The notes below the pieces were generated by a model. That model was not told the origin of the DNA. It saw nothing but the letters and a program-made list of their open reading frames with translations, and ran no database searches. Shown here piece after piece: positions 23,066-31,748 of a stretch of DNA of 34,438 nt. Each line of letters starts with the position of its first letter. The first letter of the stretch is position 1. The stretch spans positions 1 to 34,438 of the forward strand of contig PWHA01000099.1 in the NCBI GenBank assembly GCA_003554685.1. The letters run 5' to 3'. This DNA comes from Halanaerobiaceae bacterium (GTDB taxonomy: Bacteria; Bacillota; Halanaerobiia; Halanaerobiales; Halarsenatibacteraceae). A program made the translations under genes and the position numbers.

Positions 23066-24259
23066 TTATGAGCAATTTCGGTTTTGTCCCAGAGCCAGAA
23101 TTTCTTCCATGATATCCTTGATAGCCTCCGGCCGCCCCAGTTTACGAGCAGCCCGGGACATGGAGCAGAGTTTTTCTTCCTCGAAAAGCAGAGCTTTAAT
23201 TGCAGCCAGCAAATCCTCAGGTTCCAGACTGTCTTCCGGCAGCAGAACAGCAGCCCCTTCCTCGCTGAGGTAACGGGCATTTCTCAGCTGATGGTCACCG
23301 GCAGCATGAGGATAGGGCAGCAGAAGGGAAGGCAGTCCCACTGCTGTAATCTCAGCAATGGTGGAAGCCCCGGCTCTTCCTACCAGAAGATCTGCCCCGG
23401 CCAGAGCCTGTTCAATTTCATTTAAATAATCCATCACCACAATTTTTTCTCTGGCCTCAGCTGACAGTTTTTCCTCCAGCATCTCCTTAACTCGTTGATA
23501 ATTGGCTTTTCCTGCCAGATGGAGTACCTTAAGCTCACCAGCATCTCTGCCTTTTTTCTCCCTGTACTTCTCACTATTTTTCTCCAGTAAACCGGGATAG
23601 ATCTCCAGCATAATCTCGTTTATAAATTTTGATCCCTGGCTTCCCCCCATAACCAGCAGGAGAAAATCCCCGGCAGTTAAAAAGCCTTCAGGAAAAATAT
23701 CTCCCCCCCTTTGACTGTCTGCAGCCTTAAATTTCTCCCGGGCAGCTTCCAGAATTGACTGCCGCACCGGATTTCCGGTAACCTTGATCTTGCTCCGGGA
23801 ACCCGGGGGAAAAAATTTAGCACTGTCAGGAAAGCTGACAGCCAACCGGTCAACCAATCTGGCCAGAAGCCTGTTGGTCAGGCCCGGATAAGAATTCTGC
23901 TCGTGAATCAGAGTGGGATATCCCCGAAGAGCAGCAGCCAACAGCACCGGGCCGGCGGTATAACCTCCGGTACCCACAACCACCTCCGGATCATAATCTC
24001 TGATAATATGCCAGGCCCTCAGTAAAGCACTTAAGTTAGAGATCCCGGAATTAAAAAGTTCCAGAGACAGTTTTCTGGGCAGAGGTTTAACCGGCAGCCC
24101 CTCAAAATTAATCCCCTCTCTTTGGGCCAGAGCCTCTTCCTGGCTCTCCCGTCCCCCCAGATAAAGCACCTCTCCCTGACGCTCCTGCCATTCAGCAATA
24201 ATCGCCTGAGCCGGTGAGATATGGCCGCCTGTTCCTCCTCCGGAAATAATCATTTTCAT
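23066..24259 (-). CDS. murG: MurG glycosyltransferase (lipid II synthase)
   Basis: MurG transfers GlcNAc from UDP-GlcNAc to lipid I on the cytoplasmic membrane face. Seen are ISGGGTGGHISPAQA at the N-terminus, HEQNSYPGLTNRLLA, KVTGNPVR, LLVMGGSQGSKFIN and the UDP-GlcNAc site GRAGASTIAEITAVGLPSLLLPYPHAAGDHQ. At 397 residues it is about 30-40 longer than usual, because of small charged inserts around residues 178-195 and 225-245. Start ambiguous: ATG 24259 (GGAGAG) or ATG 24253 (GGGAG, six-base spacing). It lies 69 bases after ftsW. Confidence 0.95.
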   Translation of the reverse strand: MKMIISGGGTGGHISPAQAIIAEWQERQGEVLYLGGRESQEEALAQREGINFEGLPVKPLPRKLSLELFNSGISNLSALLRAWHIIRDYDPEVVVGTGGYTAGPVLLAAALRGYPTLIHEQNSYPGLTNRLLARLVDRLAVSFPDSAKFFPPGSRSKIKVTGNPVRQSILEAAREKFKAADSQRGGDIFPEGFLTAGDFLLLVMGGSQGSKFINEIMLEIYPGLLEKNSEKYREKKGRDAGELKVLHLAGKANYQRVKEMLEEKLSAEAREKIVVMDYLNEIEQALAGADLLVGRAGASTIAEITAVGLPSLLLPYPHAAGDHQLRNARYLSEEGAAVLLPEDSLEPEDLLAAIKALLFEEEKLCSMSRAARKLGRPEAIKDIMEEILALGQNRNCS

Positions 24260-24328
24260 CTCCCAGGACTCTCCTTCTAAAGAATTTTAGGAAAATATTA
24301 AAAAGCCAGCAGCAGTCTACAGCCCGGT

Positions 24329-25432
24329 CTATTCCGCCTGCCGGGAAATATTAAGCAGGATGCCAATGGAAGTCAGAGAAATTATCAAAGAACTGCCCCC
24401 GTAACTGATGAAGGGCAGGGTAATACCGGTCACGGGAATCAGCGAAGTTACCGCTCCAATGTTAATGAGCGTCTGAATAATTATCATGGCAGTAATTCCG
24501 GCTGCCAGCAGCGAACCAAAAATATCAGGAGCTGTCAGGGTAATCACCGTGCCACGGTAGGCAATCACCGCAAAAAGAAATAAAACCAGCAGGGTACCGA
24601 TCAGGCCAAACTCCTCACCAATTATGGCAAAAATAAAATCCGTACCGGGTTCCGGCAGGTAAAGAAACTTCTGCCGGCTGTTTCCCGGCCCGACACCGGT
24701 CAGACCTCCCGAGCCAAAGGCAAAGAGAGACTGAATTATATGATAGCCGGTCCCCCGGGGGTCAGTCCAGGGATCAAAAAAAGTTTGAATACGCAGCAGC
24801 CGGTAATGGGCGCTGTGGATGTAGTAAAATAAAAAGGCCGCTCCCGGCAGTGCCAGCAGAAAAAGGTGGCGCAGCAGCACACCGCCCAGAATTAGCAGGA
24901 AAATAGCCACTCCAAAAATGTTGAGAGCAGTACCTAGATCCGGCTGACTCACTATCAAAAAGAAAAATCCCAAAACAACCAGCAGTGCCGGCATCAAACC
25001 CTCTTTGAAGGAGGTAATTATCTCTCCCTTACGCTTGATAAACCCGGCCAGATAAATCACAATAGCCAGCTTGGCAAATTCCGAGGGTTGAAAGTTCAAA
25101 AAATGAAATGTCAGCCAACGCCGAGATCCCCCAACCTGTCTGCCTATATCAGGTATCAAAACCAGAATCAGCAGAACTATTGCCAGCAGCAAAATTTGCT
25201 TGGAATGCTTGAAGAAAAGATGATAATCAATCCAGGAAAAGACCAGCAGGGAGAGGAGCCCCACCCCGGCATAAATCAGCTGCCGCCGAAAGAAAAAGAG
25301 AGGATCGCCATAAACACTGTAGGCCCGAATTGAACTGGCACTCATAATCATCATCAGACCAAAACCCAGCAAAATCAAACAGGCTGTCAGCAGAATAAAA
25401 TCAGGATTATTTTGCTGCTTCCCTGAGCCCAT
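24329..25432 (-). CDS. ftsW: FtsW/SpoVE-type SEDS peptidoglycan polymerase
   Basis: A SEDS glycosyltransferase with about ten membrane helices that polymerises lipid II together with a class B PBP. SEDS features are MIMSASSIRAYS near helix 1, RRQLIYAGVGLLSLL, GGSRRWL and FNFQPSEFAKLAIVIYLA-like sequence (LNFQPSEFAKLA), ESQPDLGT-like (VSQPDLGTALNI), FIFAIIGEEFGLIGTL and the final PFISYGGSSLI. At 367 residues it is of normal size. ATG has SD GGTGGTGAT. Position between murD and murG identifies it as the division-type FtsW (called SpoVE in spore formers). Confidence 0.94.
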   Translation of the reverse strand: MGSGKQQNNPDFILLTACLILLGFGLMMIMSASSIRAYSVYGDPLFFFRRQLIYAGVGLLSLLVFSWIDYHLFFKHSKQILLLAIVLLILVLIPDIGRQVGGSRRWLTFHFLNFQPSEFAKLAIVIYLAGFIKRKGEIITSFKEGLMPALLVVLGFFFLIVSQPDLGTALNIFGVAIFLLILGGVLLRHLFLLALPGAAFLFYYIHSAHYRLLRIQTFFDPWTDPRGTGYHIIQSLFAFGSGGLTGVGPGNSRQKFLYLPEPGTDFIFAIIGEEFGLIGTLLVLFLFAVIAYRGTVITLTAPDIFGSLLAAGITAMIIIQTLINIGAVTSLIPVTGITLPFISYGGSSLIISLTSIGILLNISRQAE

Positions 25433-25836
25433 TGACCATCACCACCTTTATCCTCTCAAAAATATTGTTAATCCGAAATTTCCGGATAATCCAGCTTCTC
25501 ATCGTTCTCATCTTCACTGCTCCAAAATTTTTCTACAATAAAATCCACTATTTTTGTTGTACCATTAAAGGGGCATGCGGGTTTGCTTTAAAAAATCCCC
25601 GGTCAAATTTCTAAATCGTGGTATACCCTCACTAAAACATGAGGATTGCCTTGAGAATATCCAGTTTTATTTTCATCTATTGTTGTGCCCCTAAGGGGCA
25701 TGGCGGTCTACCTTGAAAATAAGCTGTAATATTTTCATCTATTGTTGTGCCCCGAAATGGCATGAGGTTTCCCTTGAAAATTTATCATTTAATTTGCCTT
25801 CCTGCTTGTGCCCCTCGATGCCAGGGGAAATGTTGT
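25433..25836. repeat. Array of about five degenerate ~62-bp repeats between murD and ftsW (array R1)
   Basis: From about 25553 onward the 404-bp spacer is filled by units of roughly 60-65 bp. Two clear units (25680-25741, 25742-25804) share TTGTTGTGCCCC, then a GGCATG and CCTTGAAAAT; units before and after are more degraded. The core of the best copy, GTGCCCCTAAGGGGCATG, is a near-palindrome able to form a hairpin. Conservation extends over the whole period with no unique spacers, so it is not a CRISPR array. No gene is present. Confidence 0.88.
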
Positions 25837-27387
25837 TTATTCCTTTGCTAAATAATTCTGACAGGCCTCCTGAAACAGCCGGCCTCGCTCTTTGTAGCTG
25901 GAAAACATATCCCAGCTGGGGGCCCCTGGCGAGAGAAGCAGAACTCCCTTCAATTTCCCTTCTTCCAGAAACTTAAGTCCCTGCCGGGCTGCCTCTGCTA
26001 TGTTTTCAACCTCAATAAACCTGTGATAATTCAGAGATTTAAGCTCCTCTGCCAGTTCCACGGCAGTCTCTCCCAGCAGGACAACACCGCCAGCCCGGCG
26101 GGCAATCTCCCGGGCAAAGGCCCTATTACCCTGCCCCCGGTCCTGGCCTCCGGCAATAATAATAACCTCTCCTCTCTGATCACCGCAGGTCTTAAGAGCC
26201 TCAACGGCAGCAGGGGGATTTGTAGCCTTGGAGTCATCAACCAGCAGCAGTCCTCCGGCGCTGTAAAAAATCTCCAGCCGATGAGGGTCAGCTTCAAACT
26301 CCCTGACCACCTTTTTGATTACCCCGGGTGAAACTCCAAGTTCCCGGGCAGCCAGAGCAGCCAGGGCCACATTTAATTTATTGTGCTCACCCTTCAGCTT
26401 CATATCCTCATCTGCAATAGTAAGTAATTCCCAATTTTCTCCCGGATTTCTCGTATCCACCTGGCTTCCTCTTCCGGCAGCAGACCCATTCCAGAATATC
26501 CTGATACCATCATCATTGATAATAGCCTCCGCCCCGGAATCCGGCCGACTGCTGACTCCCAGAATCCTGGCAGCAGTCTCTTCGGCAAGTCTCCCTACCT
26601 CAGGATCGTCCAGATTAATCAGAGCCAGATCCTCACGGGTTTGATTGAGAAAAACTCTCCCCTTGGCCTCCCGGTAATCTTCCAGGGAGCCGTGCCAGTC
26701 CAGGTGATCGGCAGTAAAATTTATAAAAATAGCAATATCAGGGCGAAAATCCCGGCAGGCTGCCAGCTGAAAGGAGCTAATCTCCAGCACCAGCCAGTCC
26801 CCGGCAGCTACTTCATCAACCGCCGAGATAGCCGGCCAACCGATATTGCCGGCCAGCACCACTTTATCCTTTAGTCCGGTTTCCAGAAGCCGGCTTGTTA
26901 ATCTGGTGGTGGTCGTTTTACCGTTGGTACCGGTAACTGCAGCAATCCGGGCCGGACAGAAATGATAGGCCAGCTCCAGCTCACTGACAGCAGGTATTCC
27001 CTGCCGGTGAGCCAGCTGAATTAACTCATTGTCCGGAGGAACGCCGGGGCTGGGAATCACAAGGTCTGCCTCCAGCAGTAAGTCACTGCTCTCGGCCCAG
27101 CTGTAAAAACAGTAATACTGTTCAAGTTCGGCAAACTCCTCCGTCAGAGATTCAGGGCTCCTCCGGTCAAAGAGAATCAGCTCAATTCCCCTTTTCCCGA
27201 AAAAATCCACCAGAGCCCGGCCGGTTCGACCACCGGCTCCCACAACTGCCACCTTCTCAACCAGCTTTTCCGGCTCAGCAAGCCTGTCCGGATTAGCAGA
27301 ATCTGCCGTTTCCGGAATAATTAAAAGCCTGCCCCGCTCATCAACTTTTATTACACTATCCCTGCTGCTTAATTTCACAACAACCAC
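25837..27387 (-). CDS. murD: UDP-N-acetylmuramoylalanine–D-glutamate ligase (MurD)
   Basis: MurD adds D-Glu to UDP-MurNAc-L-Ala. Motifs: KVAVVGAGGRTGRALVDFF (UDP-binding), VTGTNGKTTTTRL P-loop (residues 151-163), EISSFQL, FTADHLDWHGS, and DDSKATNPPAAVEAL in the C-terminal domain. At 516 residues it is about 60 longer than usual, mostly due to a ~43-residue N-terminal extension before the UDP-binding loop. The start is GTG directly after the mraY stop (27387, SD GGAG); GTG 27378 with GGTGG before it is also possible. It is translationally coupled to mraY. Confidence 0.95.
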   Translation of the reverse strand: MVVVKLSSRDSVIKVDERGRLLIIPETADSANPDRLAEPEKLVEKVAVVGAGGRTGRALVDFFGKRGIELILFDRRSPESLTEEFAELEQYYCFYSWAESSDLLLEADLVIPSPGVPPDNELIQLAHRQGIPAVSELELAYHFCPARIAAVTGTNGKTTTTRLTSRLLETGLKDKVVLAGNIGWPAISAVDEVAAGDWLVLEISSFQLAACRDFRPDIAIFINFTADHLDWHGSLEDYREAKGRVFLNQTREDLALINLDDPEVGRLAEETAARILGVSSRPDSGAEAIINDDGIRIFWNGSAAGRGSQVDTRNPGENWELLTIADEDMKLKGEHNKLNVALAALAARELGVSPGVIKKVVREFEADPHRLEIFYSAGGLLLVDDSKATNPPAAVEALKTCGDQRGEVIIIAGGQDRGQGNRAFAREIARRAGGVVLLGETAVELAEELKSLNYHRFIEVENIAEAARQGLKFLEEGKLKGVLLLSPGAPSWDMFSSYKERGRLFQEACQNYLAKE

Positions 27388-28374
27388 CTAACTCCAGAGA
27401 GGCCAGCTGGCCAGCAGCCCCACCAGTCCGGCAATGATCTGGAGAATATAAAATCTGCCGGTTACCAGTGTTTCCGACCAGCCCTTTAATTCAAAATGAT
27501 GGTGAAGCGGCGACATTAAAAAAACCCGCCGGCCGCCGGTCAGTTTAAAATAGCTGACCTGAATTATAACAGAAAGTGTTTCCAGCACAAAAACAGCTCC
27601 CAGCAGCAGCAGGTAGAGAGCGCTTCCTGAGATAAGCCCCAGGACTGCCAGCAGACTTCCCAGAAAGAGAGAACCGGTATCGCCCATAAAGATCCGGGCC
27701 GGATGAATATTATACCAGAGAAATCCCAGACAACCGCCGGCACCAGCGGCCGCCAGTACCAGCAGTTCGTGATGTCCCGTCACCAGCAGCAGAGGAATAA
27801 AAAATATAAAACTGATGAATGAAAGCCCGCCGGCCAGACCATCCAGGCCATCGCTGAGGTTGACTGCATTGCTGCTGCCCATCAGGACAAGCAGGCTGAA
27901 GGGTATTATCAGCCAGCCCAGCTCGCTGGCTGCCGGACTGAAGGGCCAGAGGATTGCTGTCCGGCCCTGAAAAAAGAGAAAAAAGCCCAGCAGCAGACCG
28001 CTTGCTCCCTGAATCAATATTTTATCCCGGGCCTTAAGCCCCAGCGACCGGGATTTTTTGATGCTGAGATAATCATCAGAAAATCCCAGCAGGGCATTGA
28101 TTGCCAGTACCGCCAGCACCACCACTTTTTCCAGCCCGCCGGAGTAAAAAATGAGCAGGCTGACCATCACCGCCAGAAAAACTACAAAGCCGCCGGTGGT
28201 AGGAATCCCGGCCTTCTCCTGATGGGATTCCGGACCCAGCTCCCGGATCTGCTGACCAAAACTTTTTCGCCTGACATATTTTAGATAAGCCGGCATTAAA
28301 AACAATACCAGCAAAAGAGGAATGACTGCTGCCAGAAAATATTTCTGTACGGTAATATTATAGTCCAAGATCAC
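27388..28374 (-). CDS. mraY: MraY, phospho-MurNAc-pentapeptide transferase
   Basis: MraY makes lipid I by transferring phospho-MurNAc-pentapeptide to undecaprenyl phosphate. It is a polytopic membrane protein with about ten helices. Family motifs: FSDDYLSIKKSRSLGLKAR (catalytic Asp pair), NAVNLSDGLDGLAGGL, FMGDTGSLFLG and MSPLHHHFELKGWSE. Length, 328 residues, is normal. The track start is GTG 28374, overlapping the murF stop as GTGA; TTG at 28368, eight bases from GGAGGG, is an alternative. Coupled to murF. Confidence 0.95.
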   Translation of the reverse strand: MILDYNITVQKYFLAAVIPLLLVLFLMPAYLKYVRRKSFGQQIRELGPESHQEKAGIPTTGGFVVFLAVMVSLLIFYSGGLEKVVVLAVLAINALLGFSDDYLSIKKSRSLGLKARDKILIQGASGLLLGFFLFFQGRTAILWPFSPAASELGWLIIPFSLLVLMGSSNAVNLSDGLDGLAGGLSFISFIFFIPLLLVTGHHELLVLAAAGAGGCLGFLWYNIHPARIFMGDTGSLFLGSLLAVLGLISGSALYLLLLGAVFVLETLSVIIQVSYFKLTGGRRVFLMSPLHHHFELKGWSETLVTGRFYILQIIAGLVGLLASWPLWS

Positions 28375-29810
28375 CGCCCTCCCTGCTCCAGCAAGACATC
28401 AACAATTTCTTCCATTTCCAGTGACCGGGAACCCTTGATCAATATGGTATCACCGGAGCGCATTATTTTGCGCAGCAGCCCGGTAATATCATCTTTCTTC
28501 TGAAAGGCATAAATAAACTGCCGGGGCATGCCTGCCTCCAGAGCTCCTTCGGCAATTTCCTCCGCCGTCTCGCCCAGGACAATCAGCAGATTCAGCCCCT
28601 TATCCACCAGGTATTTGCCTATCTCCCGGTGAGCAGCTTTCTCAATCGGCCCCAGTTCCAGCATGGCCCCCAGAACAGCAATTTTGCGGCCGGAGGCCAT
28701 ATTTACCAGAGAATCAATTCCCGCCTTCATGGATAGGGGGTTGGCATTATAGGTGTCATTGATAATTTTAATTCCGTTCAGTTTGCGAATCTCCTGGCGA
28801 AGATCGGTAATCTGAATATTTTTCAGACCTTCAGCAATGCTCCCCCAGCTGACTCCCACAGCCCGGGCTGCCGCTATCGCAGCCAGGGCGTTGGAAATAT
28901 CATGAATGCCGGTTCTGTTTATCTTCAGGGGCAGTGAGGTACCTTCAGCCTTGAGGGAAAAGCTGGCGCTTTCCTCCTCCTGAAAAAAATCAATATCACC
29001 GGCAAAATAATCAACTCTGCCCTCCCGCTCCTCTTCCAGGCTGTAGGTGATTATATTAAGATCACTGCTCCGGGTGGGTGCTATCTGTCCCTTCTCCCTG
29101 CTGAAATTCTCGATAACATTTCGCACTTCCCGGTTGTCAAGATTTAAAATAGCCAGCCTTTCACCTCTGAGTTCCTCCAGCAGCTCCTGCTTGGCCCGGG
29201 CCACATTTTTAATCGAGCCCAGATTCTCAACATGAGCCGGTCCGATGTTGGTAATAACTCCAATCTGGGGCAGAGCAATCCGGGCCAGCAGTCTGATATC
29301 CCCGATGTGCCGGGTTGCCATCTCCAGCACTGCCACATCCTCATCACCTTCCAGATCCAGCAGGCAGAGCGGCAGTCCGTATTCATTGTTGTAATTTTCC
29401 CGGGTGCGCAGCACCTTTTTTTCCTGCCTGATCAGGCTGTAAATCATGTCCTTGGTGGTGGTCTTGCCGGCACTGCCAGTCACACCGATCACCCTGAGAT
29501 CCTTCAATTGCTGGCGGTTATAAAGCGCCAGATCCTGAAGAGCCGCGGTAGTATCCCGAACCAGAATTATAGCCACCCGGGAATAGGGCTCAATCCTTCG
29601 GGAAGTAATGACAGCCTTAGCTCCCCGTTCCACCGCTTCAGGGATATAATCATGACCATCGTTATTTTCACCTACAATGGCAATAAAAATATCGCCGGGT
29701 TTAACCCTGCGGCTGTCGATGGTGACGGTGTTATAGGTCTGCCGGGGATTTCCCTGTAAAATTTTACCCTGCACCGCTTCGGTTATCTCCTGCAGCTGTA
29801 AATCAAGCAT
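28371..29810 (-). CDS. murF: UDP-N-acetylmuramoyl-tripeptide–D-alanyl-D-alanine ligase (MurF)
   Basis: MurF adds the D-Ala-D-Ala dipeptide to complete the UDP-MurNAc pentapeptide. Motifs: IDSRRVKPGDIFIAIVGENNDGHDYI, P-loop VTGSAGKTTTKDM (residues 110-122), VLEMATRHIGDI, ITNIGPAHVENLGS, and NDTYNANPLSMKAGIDSL. Length, 479 residues, is close to the family norm, without the long inserts of MurC and MurE. ATG has SD AGGGAG; six bases separate it from murE. Confidence 0.96.
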   Translation of the reverse strand: MLDLQLQEITEAVQGKILQGNPRQTYNTVTIDSRRVKPGDIFIAIVGENNDGHDYIPEAVERGAKAVITSRRIEPYSRVAIILVRDTTAALQDLALYNRQQLKDLRVIGVTGSAGKTTTKDMIYSLIRQEKKVLRTRENYNNEYGLPLCLLDLEGDEDVAVLEMATRHIGDIRLLARIALPQIGVITNIGPAHVENLGSIKNVARAKQELLEELRGERLAILNLDNREVRNVIENFSREKGQIAPTRSSDLNIITYSLEEEREGRVDYFAGDIDFFQEEESASFSLKAEGTSLPLKINRTGIHDISNALAAIAAARAVGVSWGSIAEGLKNIQITDLRQEIRKLNGIKIINDTYNANPLSMKAGIDSLVNMASGRKIAVLGAMLELGPIEKAAHREIGKYLVDKGLNLLIVLGETAEEIAEGALEAGMPRQFIYAFQKKDDITGLLRKIMRSGDTILIKGSRSLEMEEIVDVLLEQGGR

Positions 29811-29816
29811 TATAAA

Positions 29817-31748
29817 TCACTCCCTGCGAGAGGCCAGCGCCCGGCGGGCAACCTCCCGATCATCAAAATCTATCGTCCGCCCGGCAAACTCCTGATAGGT
29901 CTCATGGCCCTTACCGAAAATAATCACAATATCGCCGGGCTCGGCAGCTTCAACCGCCGCAAAAATAGCTTCCTCCCGGTCTGCAACAACCCGATAGGCT
30001 GATTCCGGATAATTATCCCTGTTAACCAGCTTTCTCACCCCGGCCAGAATATCCTCAATAATATCTCCGGGCTCTTCCGAGCGGGGATTATCGGAGGTGA
30101 CAAATATTAAATCCGACATTTTTAATCCGATCTGCCCCATTACCGGTCTTTTTTCTTTATCCCGGTCTCCGCCGCAGCCAAAAACTGAAATAATCCGGCC
30201 GCTGTGAAACTCCTGCACCGAGCGCAGAACATTCTCCATTCCGGCCGGAGTATGAGCATAATCAACAAAAACCTTTATATCGTCAATCATATCCTCTATA
30301 TCAGTGTTATCTGCTGTTTCAGTGTTATCTGCTTTAGCGGTTGAATCTTGCTCCCCTCTATCTGCTGTCTCATTATCTTCTATTTTTACCTTGTCTCCTG
30401 AATCCGCTGAATAATTTGAGTCTCCTGCCTCAGCTTCTAAATCTCCAGCTGCCTGCTCTTTATCTTTCTGAGCACCCCGAACTCCATCTTTGAACCCCAT
30501 ATCTTCTGCATAAAACCTGCTGCCGGAAAGCTGATTCTCTCCTACCCTGATTCTGACCTGCTCAAAACGTCCCGGCACTCCGGGAAACCCGGCCAGAGCC
30601 TCCTTCAAATCCCTCGGCCGATAACTCTCGGCCAGCAGCGGTGCCAGCGAAGCCAGACAGTTGTAAATGTTAAATTTCCCGGTCAGGGTTGATTCAAACC
30701 TGCTACCCTCTAGTCCAAAGGCCAGCCTGCCAGGAGTAAAACTGATATTGCGGGCCTGATAATAGGCCTCACCATCAATGCCAAAGGAAAACTTCGGCCC
30801 GGTAAAGTGCTGAAAGGATCTTCGCAGCCGGTTATCATCTATATTGTAAAAGGCCTTACCACCCGGGGTTAAATTTGCCTCAGACCTGATATTACCTCCA
30901 GGACCGCTATTTTCTCCCGATTCGTCATTTTTTCTCGAACCCTCATTTTTTCCCGATCGATCATTTTCCCGATTGTTTTCTCCCGGTCGATCATTCTGCC
31001 GGAATTTATTTCCTTCTCCAGGACTATCAGCATTGCTTTCCTGCTTTTTTTCCTCAAGATAATCCAGCAAAGAAAGCTTGGCTCCCAGATAATCGGCAAA
31101 ATCAGCATGAAAATCCAGATGATCCCGGGAGATATTGGTGAAAATAGCTGCTCTAAATTTCAGAGCCTCAACCCGCTCCAGACTCAGAGCATGGGAGGAA
31201 ACCTCCATGGCAGCAGCCTGGCAGCCGGCTTCCACCATCATATTTAAATAACGAAAAATCTGATTGGCCTCTGGAGTTGTCCGGGGAGTATCGATTATTT
31301 CTTTTCCGGTATCCACCCATATTGTCCCTATCAGGCCGCATTTAACTCCCAGCTCCTGCAGGAGATGCTGGATAATAAAGGAGGTTGTGGTCTTGCCATT
31401 GGTACCGGTTATCCCGTAGATATCAAGTTTATCCTCGGGATGATCAAAAACCTCGGCAGCAATCAACCCCAGCATTCCAGCAGGATTATCCACCCTGATA
31501 TAAACCGCATCGGGCTTAAACTCCTCGGGCAAATACTCTACCACAAATATCCGGCTGCCCCTCCGGTAGGCATCGGCAATATATTTATGACCATCGGTTT
31601 CTCTTCCCCTGCGGGCCAGAAAAATGCTGCCCTTTTCAGCCTGACGGGAATCCTGAACAATATCATTAATCTCCCTGGAAAGCTTTTTCCCGGCATCACC
31701 CCGGATATCAGTCAAATTTAGTCTCTGACACAGCTCTCTAACCTGCAA
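29817..31748 (-). CDS. murE: UDP-MurNAc-tripeptide synthetase (MurE), meso-DAP type, with two long insertions
   Basis: MurE adds the third stem-peptide residue. The DNPRSEEP motif (residues 553-560) is the determinant of meso-diaminopimelate ligases, so the peptidoglycan is probably DAP-type. Other motifs: DSRQAEKGSIFLA, P-loop ITGTNGKTTTSFI, MEVSSHALSLERV, FTNISRDHLDFH and VFVDYAHTPAGMENVL. At 643 residues it exceeds the usual ~490 by about 150, accounted for by a Asn/Glu/Gly-rich insert (about 233-297) and an acidic insert (about 402-487). All catalytic motifs flank, not fall in, the inserts. The start TTG at 31748 is set by GGGGGTG. Confidence 0.95.
   Translation of the reverse strand: MQVRELCQRLNLTDIRGDAGKKLSREINDIVQDSRQAEKGSIFLARRGRETDGHKYIADAYRRGSRIFVVEYLPEEFKPDAVYIRVDNPAGMLGLIAAEVFDHPEDKLDIYGITGTNGKTTTSFIIQHLLQELGVKCGLIGTIWVDTGKEIIDTPRTTPEANQIFRYLNMMVEAGCQAAAMEVSSHALSLERVEALKFRAAIFTNISRDHLDFHADFADYLGAKLSLLDYLEEKKQESNADSPGEGNKFRQNDRPGENNRENDRSGKNEGSRKNDESGENSGPGGNIRSEANLTPGGKAFYNIDDNRLRRSFQHFTGPKFSFGIDGEAYYQARNISFTPGRLAFGLEGSRFESTLTGKFNIYNCLASLAPLLAESYRPRDLKEALAGFPGVPGRFEQVRIRVGENQLSGSRFYAEDMGFKDGVRGAQKDKEQAAGDLEAEAGDSNYSADSGDKVKIEDNETADRGEQDSTAKADNTETADNTDIEDMIDDIKVFVDYAHTPAGMENVLRSVQEFHSGRIISVFGCGGDRDKEKRPVMGQIGLKMSDLIFVTSDNPRSEEPGDIIEDILAGVRKLVNRDNYPESAYRVVADREEAIFAAVEAAEPGDIVIIFGKGHETYQEFAGRTIDFDDREVARRALASRRE
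30288..30545 (-). other. Acidic insertion 2 in MurE
   Basis: About 86 codons between VPGRFEQVRI and DIKVFVDYAHTP, where normal MurE has around ten residues. The product is Asp/Glu/Ala/Thr-rich (for example ADNTETADNTDIED). At DNA level TCAGTGTTATCTGCT is repeated exactly at 30301-30315 and 30319-30333, an 18-bp period that keeps the frame. Confidence 0.85.
30858..31052 (-). other. Asn/Glu/Gly-rich insertion 1 in MurE, encoded by a minisatellite
   Basis: About 65 codons after SLLDYLEEKK, in the central ATPase domain of MurE. The product repeats NDRPGEN, NDRSGKN and NDESGEN-like units. The plus-strand DNA from about 30909 to 30996 shows a degenerate 18-21-bp unit resembling TTTTCCCGATCGATCATT, which implies growth by replication slippage in frame. 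Confidence 0.85.

Noticed and set aside
25553-25836. Regular ~62-bp spacing suggested a CRISPR array
   Set aside because: The whole period is conserved and degenerate, with no unique spacers, no leader and no cas genes.
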